Assembly: GCA_025056835.1 (NCBI GenBank)
Contig: JANWVS010000046.1
Span: 1-9,220 of the forward strand
Direction: 5' to 3'
Length of the DNA stretch: 9,220 bases
DNA from: Gemmataceae bacterium
Lineage (GTDB): Bacteria; Planctomycetota; Planctomycetia; Gemmatales; Gemmataceae
Shown here piece by piece: positions 1 through 6,547 of the stretch (positions are counted from its first letter, which is position 1; each line of letters opens with the position of its first letter). Both the position numbers and the translations under genes were made by a program. A model generated the notes under the pieces. That model did no database searches. It was not told the DNA's origin and saw only the letters and a list, made by a program, of their open reading frames with translations.

Positions 1-799
1 AGTCGAGCAGACGCCAACGCCCATCGTATTTTAGGGCATCCACCAAGACGTTCGCCACGATGCGGAAAAACAAAAACAACGAAGTCCACAGCAAGATCAA
101 CGGCATCGTACGCCGTAGCCAAGCCGCGGCTGTCACCAGAAATACTCCCAAAAAAAACGCCAGGATCATGCCGTAGCCAACGATCCCCAGTGCCAAGCGC
201 CAACCGGCCGGGCCATGGCCTGTCTGATTGACAGTGAAATAGTTCGTGTCGGTCAAGTAGGTAAAATCGCGCATCGCCTGTTGGCCGTAGAGCGCTAGGG
301 CCGGCACCGTCGTCAACAGATGAACGATGATGGCCACCGCCAAGCATTTGCCCGCGATCCAGTGACGGCAGGCAAGCGGCTTGGTCAGATAGAAGCCAAC
401 GCTGCGAAATGTAAAATCGTTACCCACCAGAACCGCCCCCGCCAAGGCCAATACGACCAACACCATCGCGCCTTGGTAGCCGAAGAAATACGCGAACGTC
501 TCTTGACTGCCATTGAGAATTCTCACACCTTGCCGCAGCATCCGAACGGTGCGCTCGGGGTCGGTCTTTAATTTGCCGATTTGGATCGGCACCGCCGCCA
601 ACTGGGTTTCGGCCCAATCGAGCAGGAAGCCGCCGAAGAAAAACATGAGGAAGAGCAGTAAAGCGAAACCGTACAACACCCAAAAGAGCCGCCGCCGCAC
701 GAGCAACACCAGCGCCACCCGGGCCACCGGCCACACTGCCCGCCAGGGGGCCCGAAAGGAACCGTGCCAAGCGCGGTAATGCAACAGTGGTGCAGCCAT
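1..799 (-). CDS. ABC-2-type transporter permease (3' end cut by window edge)
   Basis: Integral membrane subunit of an ABC transporter, presumably paired with the ATPase gene immediately upstream. Reading from the ATG at 799-797 gives 266 residues (MAAPLLHYRAWHG...) with no stop before the left edge, so the C-terminus is outside the window. Hydrophobic segments lie at about residues 38-60, 109-126, 149-171, 202-227 and 232-253. A loop of about 48 residues follows the first, and GNDFTFRSVGFYLTKPL (126-142) follows the second. This layout, with an acidic residue then L-x-K-P before the third helix, is typical of ABC-2 permeases such as those in multidrug, gliding or copper-linked exporters. The ATG lies 18 nt after the ATPase stop, with only a weak ribosome-binding site, which suggests co-translation. 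The substrate cannot be told from sequence. Sure of a membrane permease, less so of the subfamily. Confidence 0.85.
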   Translation of the reverse strand, partial: MAAPLLHYRAWHGSFRAPWRAVWPVARVALVLLVRRRLFWVLYGFALLLFLMFFFGGFLLDWAETQLAAVPIQIGKLKTDPERTVRMLRQGVRILNGSQETFAYFFGYQGAMVLVVLALAGAVLVGNDFTFRSVGFYLTKPLACRHWIAGKCLAVAIIVHLLTTVPALALYGQQAMRDFTYLTDTNYFTVNQTGHGPAGWRLALGIVGYGMILAFFLGVFLVTAAAWLRRTMPLILLWTSLFLFFRIVANVLVDALKYDGRWRLLD

Positions 800-817
800 C
801 GACTTCGACCGTGCCGC

Positions 818-1738
818 CTACGACCGCGATTCAGCGACCATGCGATGGAACAACTCTTCCAAGGTTTCGTCGTCGGCCAGCAAACCGCGCAGCACGACCC
901 CATGCTGGTCTGCCAACACGAAAAAAGCTCGCGTCGTCCAGCCGGGCGGTACGGCGACGCGGACCTCTCCCCTGCCATTGTCGTGCAGCACCTGCACACC
1001 TTCAAGACGCAGGTCTTCCAGAAATGCGTGCCGATCGCCCTGGATGTGCAGACGGTAACGGTCGTGACGCCGTTGGCAAAGTGTGGAAACGGGACCGTGA
1101 CATAAGACGCGGCCTTGGTGCAAAATCACCACGGCTTGGCAAACGGCGGCGACATCGCCGAACAGATGGGTCGAAAGCAAGATCGACTTGCCGTGATCGG
1201 TGCCCAGCCGCTCCAGCAACTCGAGCATCGCTTGGCGCCCGGCGGGGTCTAGGCCGCTGGTAGGCTCGTCGAGTAAAAGTGCCGGCGGATCGTGAACGAG
1301 AGCTTGGGCCAGCTTGAGACGTTGCTTCATGCCCGTGGAGTATTCCTCCAGCTTACGATATCGCGCTTCGCCCAACTCCAGGCTGGTGAGGACTTCGTGG
1401 GCACGTCGCAACGCCTGCTTGCGAGGCATGCCGTATAGCTCTCCCGCCAGCGCGACGTACTCAACTCCTGTTAGTTCCGGGACGAGTGAGTCGGCTTCCG
1501 GCATATAGCCCAACACTCGCCGCAAGCTCAACCCGTTACCGTGAAGATCATGCCCCAAGACTGTGCCCGAACCTGACGACGGCCGCGCCAGCCCGAGCAG
1601 CACCTTGAGCAACGTCGATTTGCCGGCGCCGTTCGGACCGACCAACCCCACGCGGCCGGGATCCAGGCGCAAGGTGATGTCGCGCAGGGCCGTGGTCGTT
1701 CCGTAGCGATGCGTGACGTGGTGGAGTTCAACGAACAT
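818..1738 (-). CDS. ABC transporter ATP-binding protein
   Basis: Cytoplasmic ATPase that powers an exporter, probably with the permease encoded 18 nt downstream. The 306-residue protein has Walker A GPNGAGKST at 34-42, a Q-loop position in GYMPE with Glu81 in place of Gln (common in ABC-2-type ATPases), signature STGMKQ at 134-139, Walker B LLLDEP at 154-159, D-loop SGLD at 161-164 and the switch His at 191 (LLSTH). All catalytic elements are present. The last ~95 residues form a C-terminal domain ending in DDETLEELFHRMV, as in exporters of the CcmA/NatA/DrrA type. The start at 1738 is 1 nt after the argJ stop, with no clear Shine-Dalgarno site, which points to translational coupling. The transported substrate is unknown. 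Confidence 0.95.
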   Translation of the reverse strand: MFVELHHVTHRYGTTTALRDITLRLDPGRVGLVGPNGAGKSTLLKVLLGLARPSSGSGTVLGHDLHGNGLSLRRVLGYMPEADSLVPELTGVEYVALAGELYGMPRKQALRRAHEVLTSLELGEARYRKLEEYSTGMKQRLKLAQALVHDPPALLLDEPTSGLDPAGRQAMLELLERLGTDHGKSILLSTHLFGDVAAVCQAVVILHQGRVLCHGPVSTLCQRRHDRYRLHIQGDRHAFLEDLRLEGVQVLHDNGRGEVRVAVPPGWTTRAFFVLADQHGVVLRGLLADDETLEELFHRMVAESRS

Positions 1739-1739
1739 G

Positions 1740-2921
1740 TCACGTCGTATATTCAGCGTTCAAGCGAACGTAATCGTACGTCAGGTCGCTGGTATAAAAG
1801 CGGCAGCGTCCGGCCCCGAGACGCAGGCACAGCCGCAGCGTGATCTCGCGATGTTGCTTGATCCAGGCCGACACGGCGGCGGCGTCGAAGGGCGCCGGCG
1901 TACCCTGATCGTACAGAAGAAAGTCGCCCAACCAGAGCGACAGGTCGTCCTCGGCAAAATCAACACCGGCGTAGCCGGCCGCCGAAACAAACCGCCCCCA
2001 ATTCGGATCGGCACCGAAAATCGCCGTCTTGCACAGGGCACTGTCAGCGATCGCCTTGGCGATCCGTTGGGCGTCCGCGTCGGTCTGCGCCCCTTCGACC
2101 TCAATCGCGATCAAATGGCTCGCTCCTTCGGCATCGGCGGCAATCGCTCGCGCCAGCTCGGCACACACGGCGATAGTAGTTTCTCTGAACCGTTGTAAGG
2201 CCGGCCCGGCTAACGGCGGTCCCGAACCGTTGGCCAAAAGCAAAAACGTGTCGTTCGTGCTCGTATGCCCCTCGACGCTGACACAATTGAACGTCGACGC
2301 GGCTGCTTCCCGAGCGATGCGAGCCAAATCGTCGGCCAGGATGGCGGCGTCGGTCAACACGAAGGCCAACATCGTGGCCAAGTCGGGACCGATCATGGCC
2401 GCCCCTTTCGCGAAGCCGGTCAAGGCGATGTCATCGTTCAGTCGCCGCGTGCTCACTTTGATGCACGTGTCCGTCGTGAGGATCGCTCGGGCAACCCGTT
2501 CGAGCGACGAAACATCGGCGCTCAGAGCGGCCGCGGCAGCGGCGATGCCCGGCTCAATAATTGCCATCGGCAACAGCCGGCCGATCACCCCCGTCGAGCA
2601 CACCAGCATCTGTTCTGGGCGGCAGCCGATTGCTTGGGCAGCGCACTCGGTCATGCGGTAGGCGTCCCGCAGTCCTTGGGAGCCGGTGCATGCGTTGGCA
2701 TTTCCAGAACAGATCACGATGCCGCGGGCGTCGGTTCGAGGCACGCGTTCGCGGCACACACGTACCGGGGCGGCGCAGACTCGATTTTGCGTGAACACTC
2801 CCGCGGCGGTCGCTGGCCGATCGCTGACGACCAATGCTAGGTCGAGCCGTTGCGGGTCGGGACGAAGACCGCTGTGAACACCGGCGTAAAGGTAGCCGCG
2901 GGCGAGATGCCATTCGCTCAT
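1740..2921 (-). CDS. argJ: Bifunctional ornithine acetyltransferase / N-acetylglutamate synthase
   Basis: ArgJ moves the acetyl group from N-acetylornithine to glutamate in the cyclic arginine pathway; some members also use acetyl-CoA. I take the start at 2921 (MSEWHLARGY, 393 aa), which fits family length. A longer reading from 2984 adds 21 residues without family character and runs into the upstream gene. The precursor self-cleaves before a conserved Thr: KGAAMIGPDLATML (172-185) puts the cut between Ala182 and nucleophile Thr183. Other family landmarks are AGVFTQNR (40-47), SGNANACTG (72-80), the oxyanion pair Thr110-Gly111 in STGVIG, CVSVEGHTSTNDT (213-225), Glu265 in EGASH and the C-terminal NAEYTT with Asn388. 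Nothing essential is missing. The start overlaps the upstream stop by 1 nt (TGATG). Whether it is mono- or bifunctional cannot be judged from sequence. Confidence 0.95.
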   Translation of the reverse strand: MSEWHLARGYLYAGVHSGLRPDPQRLDLALVVSDRPATAAGVFTQNRVCAAPVRVCRERVPRTDARGIVICSGNANACTGSQGLRDAYRMTECAAQAIGCRPEQMLVCSTGVIGRLLPMAIIEPGIAAAAAALSADVSSLERVARAILTTDTCIKVSTRRLNDDIALTGFAKGAAMIGPDLATMLAFVLTDAAILADDLARIAREAAASTFNCVSVEGHTSTNDTFLLLANGSGPPLAGPALQRFRETTIAVCAELARAIAADAEGASHLIAIEVEGAQTDADAQRIAKAIADSALCKTAIFGADPNWGRFVSAAGYAGVDFAEDDLSLWLGDFLLYDQGTPAPFDAAAVSAWIKQHREITLRLCLRLGAGRCRFYTSDLTYDYVRLNAEYTT

Positions 2922-4387
2922 CAAGTCAGTATAGCAGCGCCTGGGCGCGCGGGCTGTTCCTTCGCAACGGGACAGCCGGTCCATCCCAACATGGTCAACA
3001 ACGTCAGGAACAGCACGAGGAAAGCGACGGTGTACGCACCATAAACTTGTGCGCTTTTGCCGAGGCGATCATGGACGTCCCAAAAACCTGTGCTGGTCGA
3101 TAGCATCAGCAACCACGCGAACACGAGCGAACCGCTCAGCAAGCGACGACGGCCGGCCGACAGCGCTTCGCCAGCCAGCACACGACAGATCACGGCGAAC
3201 GGCAAGAGTAGTATCACGGCGTGGTGCTTCCATGTCCTCTCGCTGAAAAGCAGCATGCCTAGTACGATCACGGCAAATTCGGCGGATAGCCGCCAGTCGG
3301 TGCGATCGTCGGTCGGCGTCCGACAGCGCCAGACCACCGCCAGCGCGTACAACATCAGGCAACCTTTGACAAGCAAGACCGTTGCTTGACGGTCCAGGCT
3401 GGCCAAATTAGCATAACCGACCGGCACATAGCGCTCTCCGTCATAAGTTGAGAATGCCGGCGAGTCCGTCAGTAATCGATAAACCAGCCCCGGCAACGAT
3501 TGGTTCTGGTGCTCGCTCGTGACTAAGCCATCGACCACGTAGGGATGCACCATAACCGAATGCCAACTCTTAAAGAATTCCAGGTTGCGGTCCCATCCAG
3601 CCTCTAGCCGCTGGAACAACGGCATGTCGACTTCGAACGGCAACATGACAGCGAACAAAAGACTTGGAACCACCAGCAGAAACAAAGCCAAACCGACCAT
3701 GGCCCCGAACAGCAGCCGCCACGCTCGTTTCCAGGCGAAATATGGTAAGAACAGCGCAGGCGTCACTTTGCAAGCAATGGCCAAAGCCAACACGATCCCG
3801 GCCCAACCCTCGCGTCGCCGTGTGTAGGCCAGCAATGCCATAACGAGCAAGAACAAGATCAACAGGTTGACGTTGCCGTGCGACAAATCGCCCTGGATCG
3901 GCCGTAAACTCAGCCCAATCGTTAGGATCTTGGCCCAAGTGGGAAACGATTGTGATTGCCCATCCAACATAGCGAAGACAGCCATGATGGCCGCGACTGT
4001 CAAAGCTGCCTTGATCCAGAACCACGCCAAGGCAGCGATTGCCGTAGGCAACAAGGTCAACGGCATCAGGAGGAGTGCCATAATCGGCGGATTGGGATAA
4101 TTGTGCTCTTTCCAAATGTCGGCCCCATGCCGCAGTCGTTCGAGTTGCGGTGCCCACCGGACAATTGCCGACCGACCGTCGCGCTGGTCAGAGCTGATTT
4201 TGGCGATGTAACGGGCGTTGAGAACAGCTACGAGCGCGAAGACGGCGAGGACGGCGTGGTGCCACTTGGCACAAACAAACAGACCGGCACCGCGATGGAC
4301 CTTCATTGCAGCGGATGGTAACATCAAGCCAATTGCGCAAACAAGGTGAACTGTCCGGTGCCGGGCCAAGGCGAGTTTGCCGGTCAT
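2921..4387 (-). CDS. GT87 (DUF2029)-type membrane glycosyltransferase
   Basis: Polytopic membrane protein of 488 residues, probably a GT87-family glycosyltransferase using a polyprenyl-phosphate sugar donor. Visible signs are an early helix near 45-60, then a loop containing D70-G-R-S-A-x-V-R-W (70-78), HGADIWKEHNYPNPPIM (87-103), a helix pair at about 102-142, and the segment RPIQGDLSHGNVN before another helix pair. GT87 proteins carry an acidic catalytic residue in the first loop; Asp67 or Asp70 are candidates here. A charged patch with KHHAVILLLP lies before the last helices. The acceptor is unknown; cell-envelope glycan or glycolipid is a guess. The start is uncertain: ATG 4387 is the first in frame, but Met28 (ATG at 4306, 461 aa) gives a more compact N-terminus. 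The gene ends in a 1-nt overlap with argJ and has no obvious link to arginine synthesis. Confidence 0.8.
   Translation of the reverse strand: MTGKLALARHRTVHLVCAIGLMLPSAAMKVHRGAGLFVCAKWHHAVLAVFALVAVLNARYIAKISSDQRDGRSAIVRWAPQLERLRHGADIWKEHNYPNPPIMALLLMPLTLLPTAIAALAWFWIKAALTVAAIMAVFAMLDGQSQSFPTWAKILTIGLSLRPIQGDLSHGNVNLLILFLLVMALLAYTRRREGWAGIVLALAIACKVTPALFLPYFAWKRAWRLLFGAMVGLALFLLVVPSLLFAVMLPFEVDMPLFQRLEAGWDRNLEFFKSWHSVMVHPYVVDGLVTSEHQNQSLPGLVYRLLTDSPAFSTYDGERYVPVGYANLASLDRQATVLLVKGCLMLYALAVVWRCRTPTDDRTDWRLSAEFAVIVLGMLLFSERTWKHHAVILLLPFAVICRVLAGEALSAGRRRLLSGSLVFAWLLMLSTSTGFWDVHDRLGKSAQVYGAYTVAFLVLFLTLLTMLGWTGCPVAKEQPARPGAAILT
2928..2933 (-). promoter_or_regulatory. Possible -10 hexamer for a leaderless argJ transcript
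   Basis: The minus strand reads TATACT, then GACTTG, then the argJ ATG. A TANNNT hexamer 6 nt before a start codon is the arrangement seen in leaderless transcripts of several bacterial groups. TATACT is unusual in this GC-rich context and here costs the upstream gene an ATA isoleucine codon. No good -35 hexamer is visible at 16-18 nt, and a chance match is possible. Confidence 0.3.
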
Positions 4388-4440
4388 AACGAGGTCGCCA
4401 CCGCAGGCATCACCGTAACGCTAGCAAGAATTGGACTTGG

Positions 4441-4460
4441 CGCGCCGGCACAGCGGCGCG
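4441..4460. repeat. Perfect 7-bp inverted repeat in the leader of the 4491 gene
   Basis: CGCGCCG (4441-4447) and CGGCGCG (4454-4460) are exact reverse complements around the 6-nt spacer GCACAG. In RNA this is a strong GC hairpin ending 17 nt before the Shine-Dalgarno sequence of the plus-strand gene. As DNA it could be an operator for either divergent unit. A chance match is possible given the base composition. Confidence 0.45.
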
Positions 4461-4477
4461 TAGGGTGGAATTGAATT

Positions 4478-4485
4478 AGGAGAGG
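4478..4485 (+). promoter_or_regulatory. Ribosome-binding site of the 4491 gene
   Basis: AGGAGAGG lies 5 nt before ATG 4491, or 8 nt if AGGAG is the core. It is the strongest Shine-Dalgarno match in the window and fixes the start of this gene. The minus-strand genes nearby have weak or no visible sites. Confidence 0.8.
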
Positions 4486-4490
4486 TAACC

Positions 4491-5606
4491 ATGGCCGCGA
4501 CGCAAGACATCTGGTACGTACGGCTGCCCAGCGGCCGGGTAATTCGTTCCCGCAATTCGGTTTCGTTGCGCTACCACGTGCGCCGGGGCCGCATCCCGGC
4601 AACGAGCCAAGTACGCCGCTCCTTTGACGAAGACTGGGTGCCTCTAGCAGCGATCCAAGAATTTGCCGAGGCTGCGGAAGTCGCCGCGATGCGGCGGCGA
4701 CGTCTGGAAAACGGCGGCGACGGCGCGCCGCGGCGGCGAAGTCACGTCGACTATCAGGAATGGCGCACGCTGGGAGTGCGCGGCCTGGTCCGCGAATTGG
4801 CGGACGCGCTTGATAGCAGTCTCCACCGTGCCAAACTCGGGGCGGCATGCTTCTTGGGGATTTTGGGGAGCGTGGCGCTCGTCTTGTGGCGTTTACTCGA
4901 TGCCGTACTCGACGACATAGTCTGGCGAACCGCTGCCGTGTGCCTCGGCGCCGGCCTTTTCGTCGTAGCGGCATCGACCGGGATTTCGCTGATCACGCAG
5001 TTTACCGCCGTGGAACTCTCGCGAATGCGCTCGCCGCGCCGACCGGAGTTATGGCCAGGCGCCCTGGGACACGGGCTTCGCTTGTCCGTTGCTCTGTTGT
5101 TGATTGTCGGTTCCGGTGCCGTCTTGGTATGGCTGCTCCGCCACCTGCCGGGATGGGTCGAGCAACATCGCCTGGAAGAAAGTGCCTGGTGGGGCTACGC
5201 GGCGGCGGCTGCCCTGGTGGTACGACTTATTCTCGAAGTCGTTTTCTGGCCGTTGGTGGCGCTGGCGCCGCTGTTGCTCAGCCCCATTCTGGTGATCCAA
5301 GAGTGCTCGGTACGACGCGCCATTCGCGAGTGGTGGCGCTTGCTGCGGACGCAACTTGGCCGGATTTTCCTGTACGAGGCCCTGGCCACGACTTTGGCCG
5401 CCGTCTTCACCGTGCCGCTGTTGATCCCCATTGCCCTGGCTTGGTGGTCGCTTGGCACCATGACGGGGCTTCAACTCGAGGCCAGCCAGGCTACGCTGAC
5501 GGTGTTGACGGGTATTGCCATGACGCCATTCCTCGCCACGCTTCTCGTGGCGAACGTGTTCATTTATCTGAATCTTCGTTACGAGTTCTTTCACTCGGCG
5601 CGCTAG
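4491..5606 (+). CDS. Membrane protein with N-terminal GYF_2-like domain, function unknown
   Basis: I do not recognise a function. The 371-residue protein has three parts. Residues 1-60 form a small soluble domain: WYV at 8-10, a basic middle with SLRYHVRRGRIPATSQVRR (25-43) and WVPLAAIQEF (49-58). The layout (WY near the start, a residue-selection helix, 'RG.IP..s.VRR', then 'WvPl') resembles GYF_2/DUF4339-type domains, thought to bind peptides. Residues 60-112 are a charged linker rich in Arg. Residues 113-371 hold about six hydrophobic segments, near 116-134, 145-170, 196-216, 233-270, 292-320 and 338-362, with basic loops such as RRAIREWWRLLR (275-286). The protein ends RYEFFHSAR. No enzyme motif or signal peptide is seen. 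The start follows a strong ribosome-binding site. It stands alone on its strand, divergent from the argJ unit. A membrane scaffold or adaptor role is conjecture. Confidence 0.8.
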   Translation: MAATQDIWYVRLPSGRVIRSRNSVSLRYHVRRGRIPATSQVRRSFDEDWVPLAAIQEFAEAAEVAAMRRRRLENGGDGAPRRRSHVDYQEWRTLGVRGLVRELADALDSSLHRAKLGAACFLGILGSVALVLWRLLDAVLDDIVWRTAAVCLGAGLFVVAASTGISLITQFTAVELSRMRSPRRPELWPGALGHGLRLSVALLLIVGSGAVLVWLLRHLPGWVEQHRLEESAWWGYAAAAALVVRLILEVVFWPLVALAPLLLSPILVIQECSVRRAIREWWRLLRTQLGRIFLYEALATTLAAVFTVPLLIPIALAWWSLGTMTGLQLEASQATLTVLTGIAMTPFLATLLVANVFIYLNLRYEFFHSAR

Positions 5607-5815
5607 AAGCCTCCGGTCCCTATCTTCTCGCGCCATTTTCCCTTACCGGCACCGTCGGTACCGGCGGCAGGACCAGCAGGTTCACAGAGTGGAGCGCATC
5701 GGAAATTTGGCGAAAGTGATAAAGCAGCCCGCCTCCGTGCGCCGAAGTAACTCTGCAAACGTGGGAAGGCAACAGCGGGACCGAACAACGACTCGGCCGG
5801 CTTTTCGCCATCCGG

Positions 5816-5826
5816 AACCTTAGGTT
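5816..5826. promoter_or_regulatory. Short palindrome AACCT-T-AGGTT before the Cys-rich gene
   Basis: The arms AACCT (5816-5820) and AGGTT (5822-5826) are exact reverse complements around one T. It sits 6 nt before the Shine-Dalgarno sequence. It could be an operator half-site pair, and TAGGTT (5821-5826) also fits a loose -10 pattern. At 5 bp per arm this is weak evidence. Confidence 0.25.
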
Positions 5827-5831
5827 ACTTC

Positions 5832-5837
5832 AAGGAG
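5832..5837 (+). promoter_or_regulatory. Ribosome-binding site deciding the GTG 5846 start
   Basis: AAGGAG ends 8 nt before GTG 5846, an ideal spacing. The other in-frame GTG at 5837 begins with the last G of this site, so it cannot use it. This decides for the shorter protein. Confidence 0.7.
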
Positions 5838-5845
5838 TGCTTCCC

Positions 5846-6442
5846 GTGAATGCTGCATTACTGCTATTGAGTTCCGCATGGATGACAGGGCAGACGCCGG
5901 AGGTCATCATTCCGGTCCAGCATGCCCATAGCGCCAGCCACGGCGCCCATGCCTGCGCCAGTTCGTGCTGCGATAGCCATCCATTGCGCGACCGAATTCG
6001 CGGCCTTTTCCACCGCGATCGCTGTGATTCGTGTGCCCCGCCGCGCTGCGAGACGAGGCCTTGCCATCGTTCGTCGTGCTGCGCCCCGGCCCCATGCAAT
6101 CCGTGCTGCGGCACGTGGACGCAATGCAACAACTGTGGCGGTGGCCTGCTCGAGCGCATCCACTCCCGCTTGCGCCGCGATTGCAGCAGCTGCTGCGTGA
6201 CCACTTCGTGCTGCGGCAGTGCCGCCCCAGCGCCTGCCCCGGCTGCCGAACCCATCAAGGAAGCGCCTCAAAAACTCCCCATGAAGAGCGGTCCAGAAAA
6301 GGCCAAGCAGGAGGCCAGCGTCATTGTGCCGCCCGCGCAAGCGCCGCTGCCGGCGATCCAGAACGCCCCGGCCATCGCTCCGACCACGACGCCGGCCTTG
6401 TCGCCGCGGATCATCGAGAGCGACAACCGCAACCCGTTCTAA
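5846..6442 (+). CDS. Small Cys-rich, probably secreted protein with two RI-x-RD-C-x-S-C repeats
   Basis: I know no function for this 198-residue protein. The N-terminus (MNAALLLLSSAWMTGQTPE) has a short hydrophobic core like a signal peptide but lacks the usual basic residues. Residues 37-123 carry 19 cysteines, many as CC pairs preceded by Ser or Pro (SCC, PCC). Two copies of a unit are visible: L47-R-D-R-I-R-G-L-F-H-R-D-R-C60-D-S-C63, and L102-E-R-I-H-S-R-L-R-R-D-C113-S-S-C116. Residues 126-185 are a Pro/Ala-rich low-complexity tail with some Lys/Glu, and the end is SPRIIESDNRNPF. This suggests a disulfide-rich or metal-binding module on a flexible stalk outside the cytoplasm. Similar Cys-rich proteins occur widely in planctomycetes as hypotheticals. 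It starts with GTG, placed by AAGGAG 8 nt upstream. It faces the gcv operon tail-to-tail. Confidence 0.7.
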   Translation: MNAALLLLSSAWMTGQTPEVIIPVQHAHSASHGAHACASSCCDSHPLRDRIRGLFHRDRCDSCAPPRCETRPCHRSSCCAPAPCNPCCGTWTQCNNCGGGLLERIHSRLRRDCSSCCVTTSCCGSAAPAPAPAAEPIKEAPQKLPMKSGPEKAKQEASVIVPPAQAPLPAIQNAPAIAPTTTPALSPRIIESDNRNPF

Positions 6443-6535
6443 ACACGGCTTCATGATAGGCCGGTGTGGTGCGCCGGCCGTTCACCGGCCTCGCGGGTCT
6501 GCCCTACCCGCGGGGCCGTGTCGTTTTCCACGACA
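6443..6535. terminator. Nested inverted repeats in the convergent spacer, likely two-way terminator
   Basis: Three perfect stems nest as a three-way junction. P1 is ACACGGC (6443-6449) with GCCGTGT (6515-6521). P2 is AGGCCGGTG (6458-6466) with CACCGGCCT (6483-6491). P3 is CGCGGGT (6492-6498) with ACCCGCG (6506-6512). P2 and P3 abut with no gap, and CGTTTT follows P1. A further hairpin, TGTCG (6519-6523) with CGACA (6531-6535) around TTTTCCA, shares bases with P1 and would compete with it. The stretch starts directly after the plus-strand stop and ends 12 nt before the minus-strand stop at 6548. Termination for both genes is the simplest role. The short T-run makes it a poor classical Rho-independent terminator. 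Confidence 0.55.
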
Positions 6536-6547
6536 GCTTCAGCTAGC

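Larger units (their letters stand above)
4388..4490. promoter_or_regulatory. Divergent intergenic region
   Basis: This 103-bp spacer separates the minus-strand GT87-argJ-ABC unit from the plus-strand membrane-protein gene, so it should hold promoters for both. I cannot pick convincing -35/-10 pairs in either direction. It contains the inverted repeat at 4441-4460 and the ribosome-binding site of the plus-strand gene. Confidence 0.5.
5607..5845. other. Intergenic region upstream of the Cys-rich gene
   Basis: This 239-bp spacer lies between two plus-strand genes. It holds a CGGTACCG palindrome near 5660 within a repeated TACCGGC context, a purine-rich AT-leaning patch around 5701-5725 (GAAAGTGATAAAG) that could be part of a promoter, the odd palindrome at 5816-5826 and the ribosome-binding site at 5832. 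I see no clear terminator for the upstream gene. Short reading frames here have no ribosome-binding site or recognisable content. Confidence 0.4.

Noticed and set aside
2029..2661. Open frame of 210 codons on the plus strand across argJ
   Set aside because: Antisense to the conserved ArgJ core including the nucleophile Thr region; composition is that of a shadow frame.
2922..2984. N-terminal extension of ArgJ from the ATG at 2984
   Set aside because: The added 21 residues overlap the GT87 gene and do not look like ArgJ. The start at 2921 overlaps the upstream stop by 1 nt and gives the usual family length.
3570..4157. Open frame of 195 codons on the minus strand inside the GT87 gene
   Set aside because: Overlaps the GT87 frame with its conserved NPPI and membrane segments, and lacks hydrophobic or domain character of its own.
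4847..5719. Open frame of 290 codons on the plus strand, in another frame of the 4491 gene
   Set aside because: It is rich in Arg, Gly and Ala with no domain or ribosome-binding site. The 4491 frame has a strong ribosome-binding site and coherent membrane segments.
5620..5811. 63-codon minus-strand frame in the spacer before the Cys-rich gene
   Set aside because: No ribosome-binding site, no recognisable motif, and it covers the likely promoter region of the plus-strand gene.
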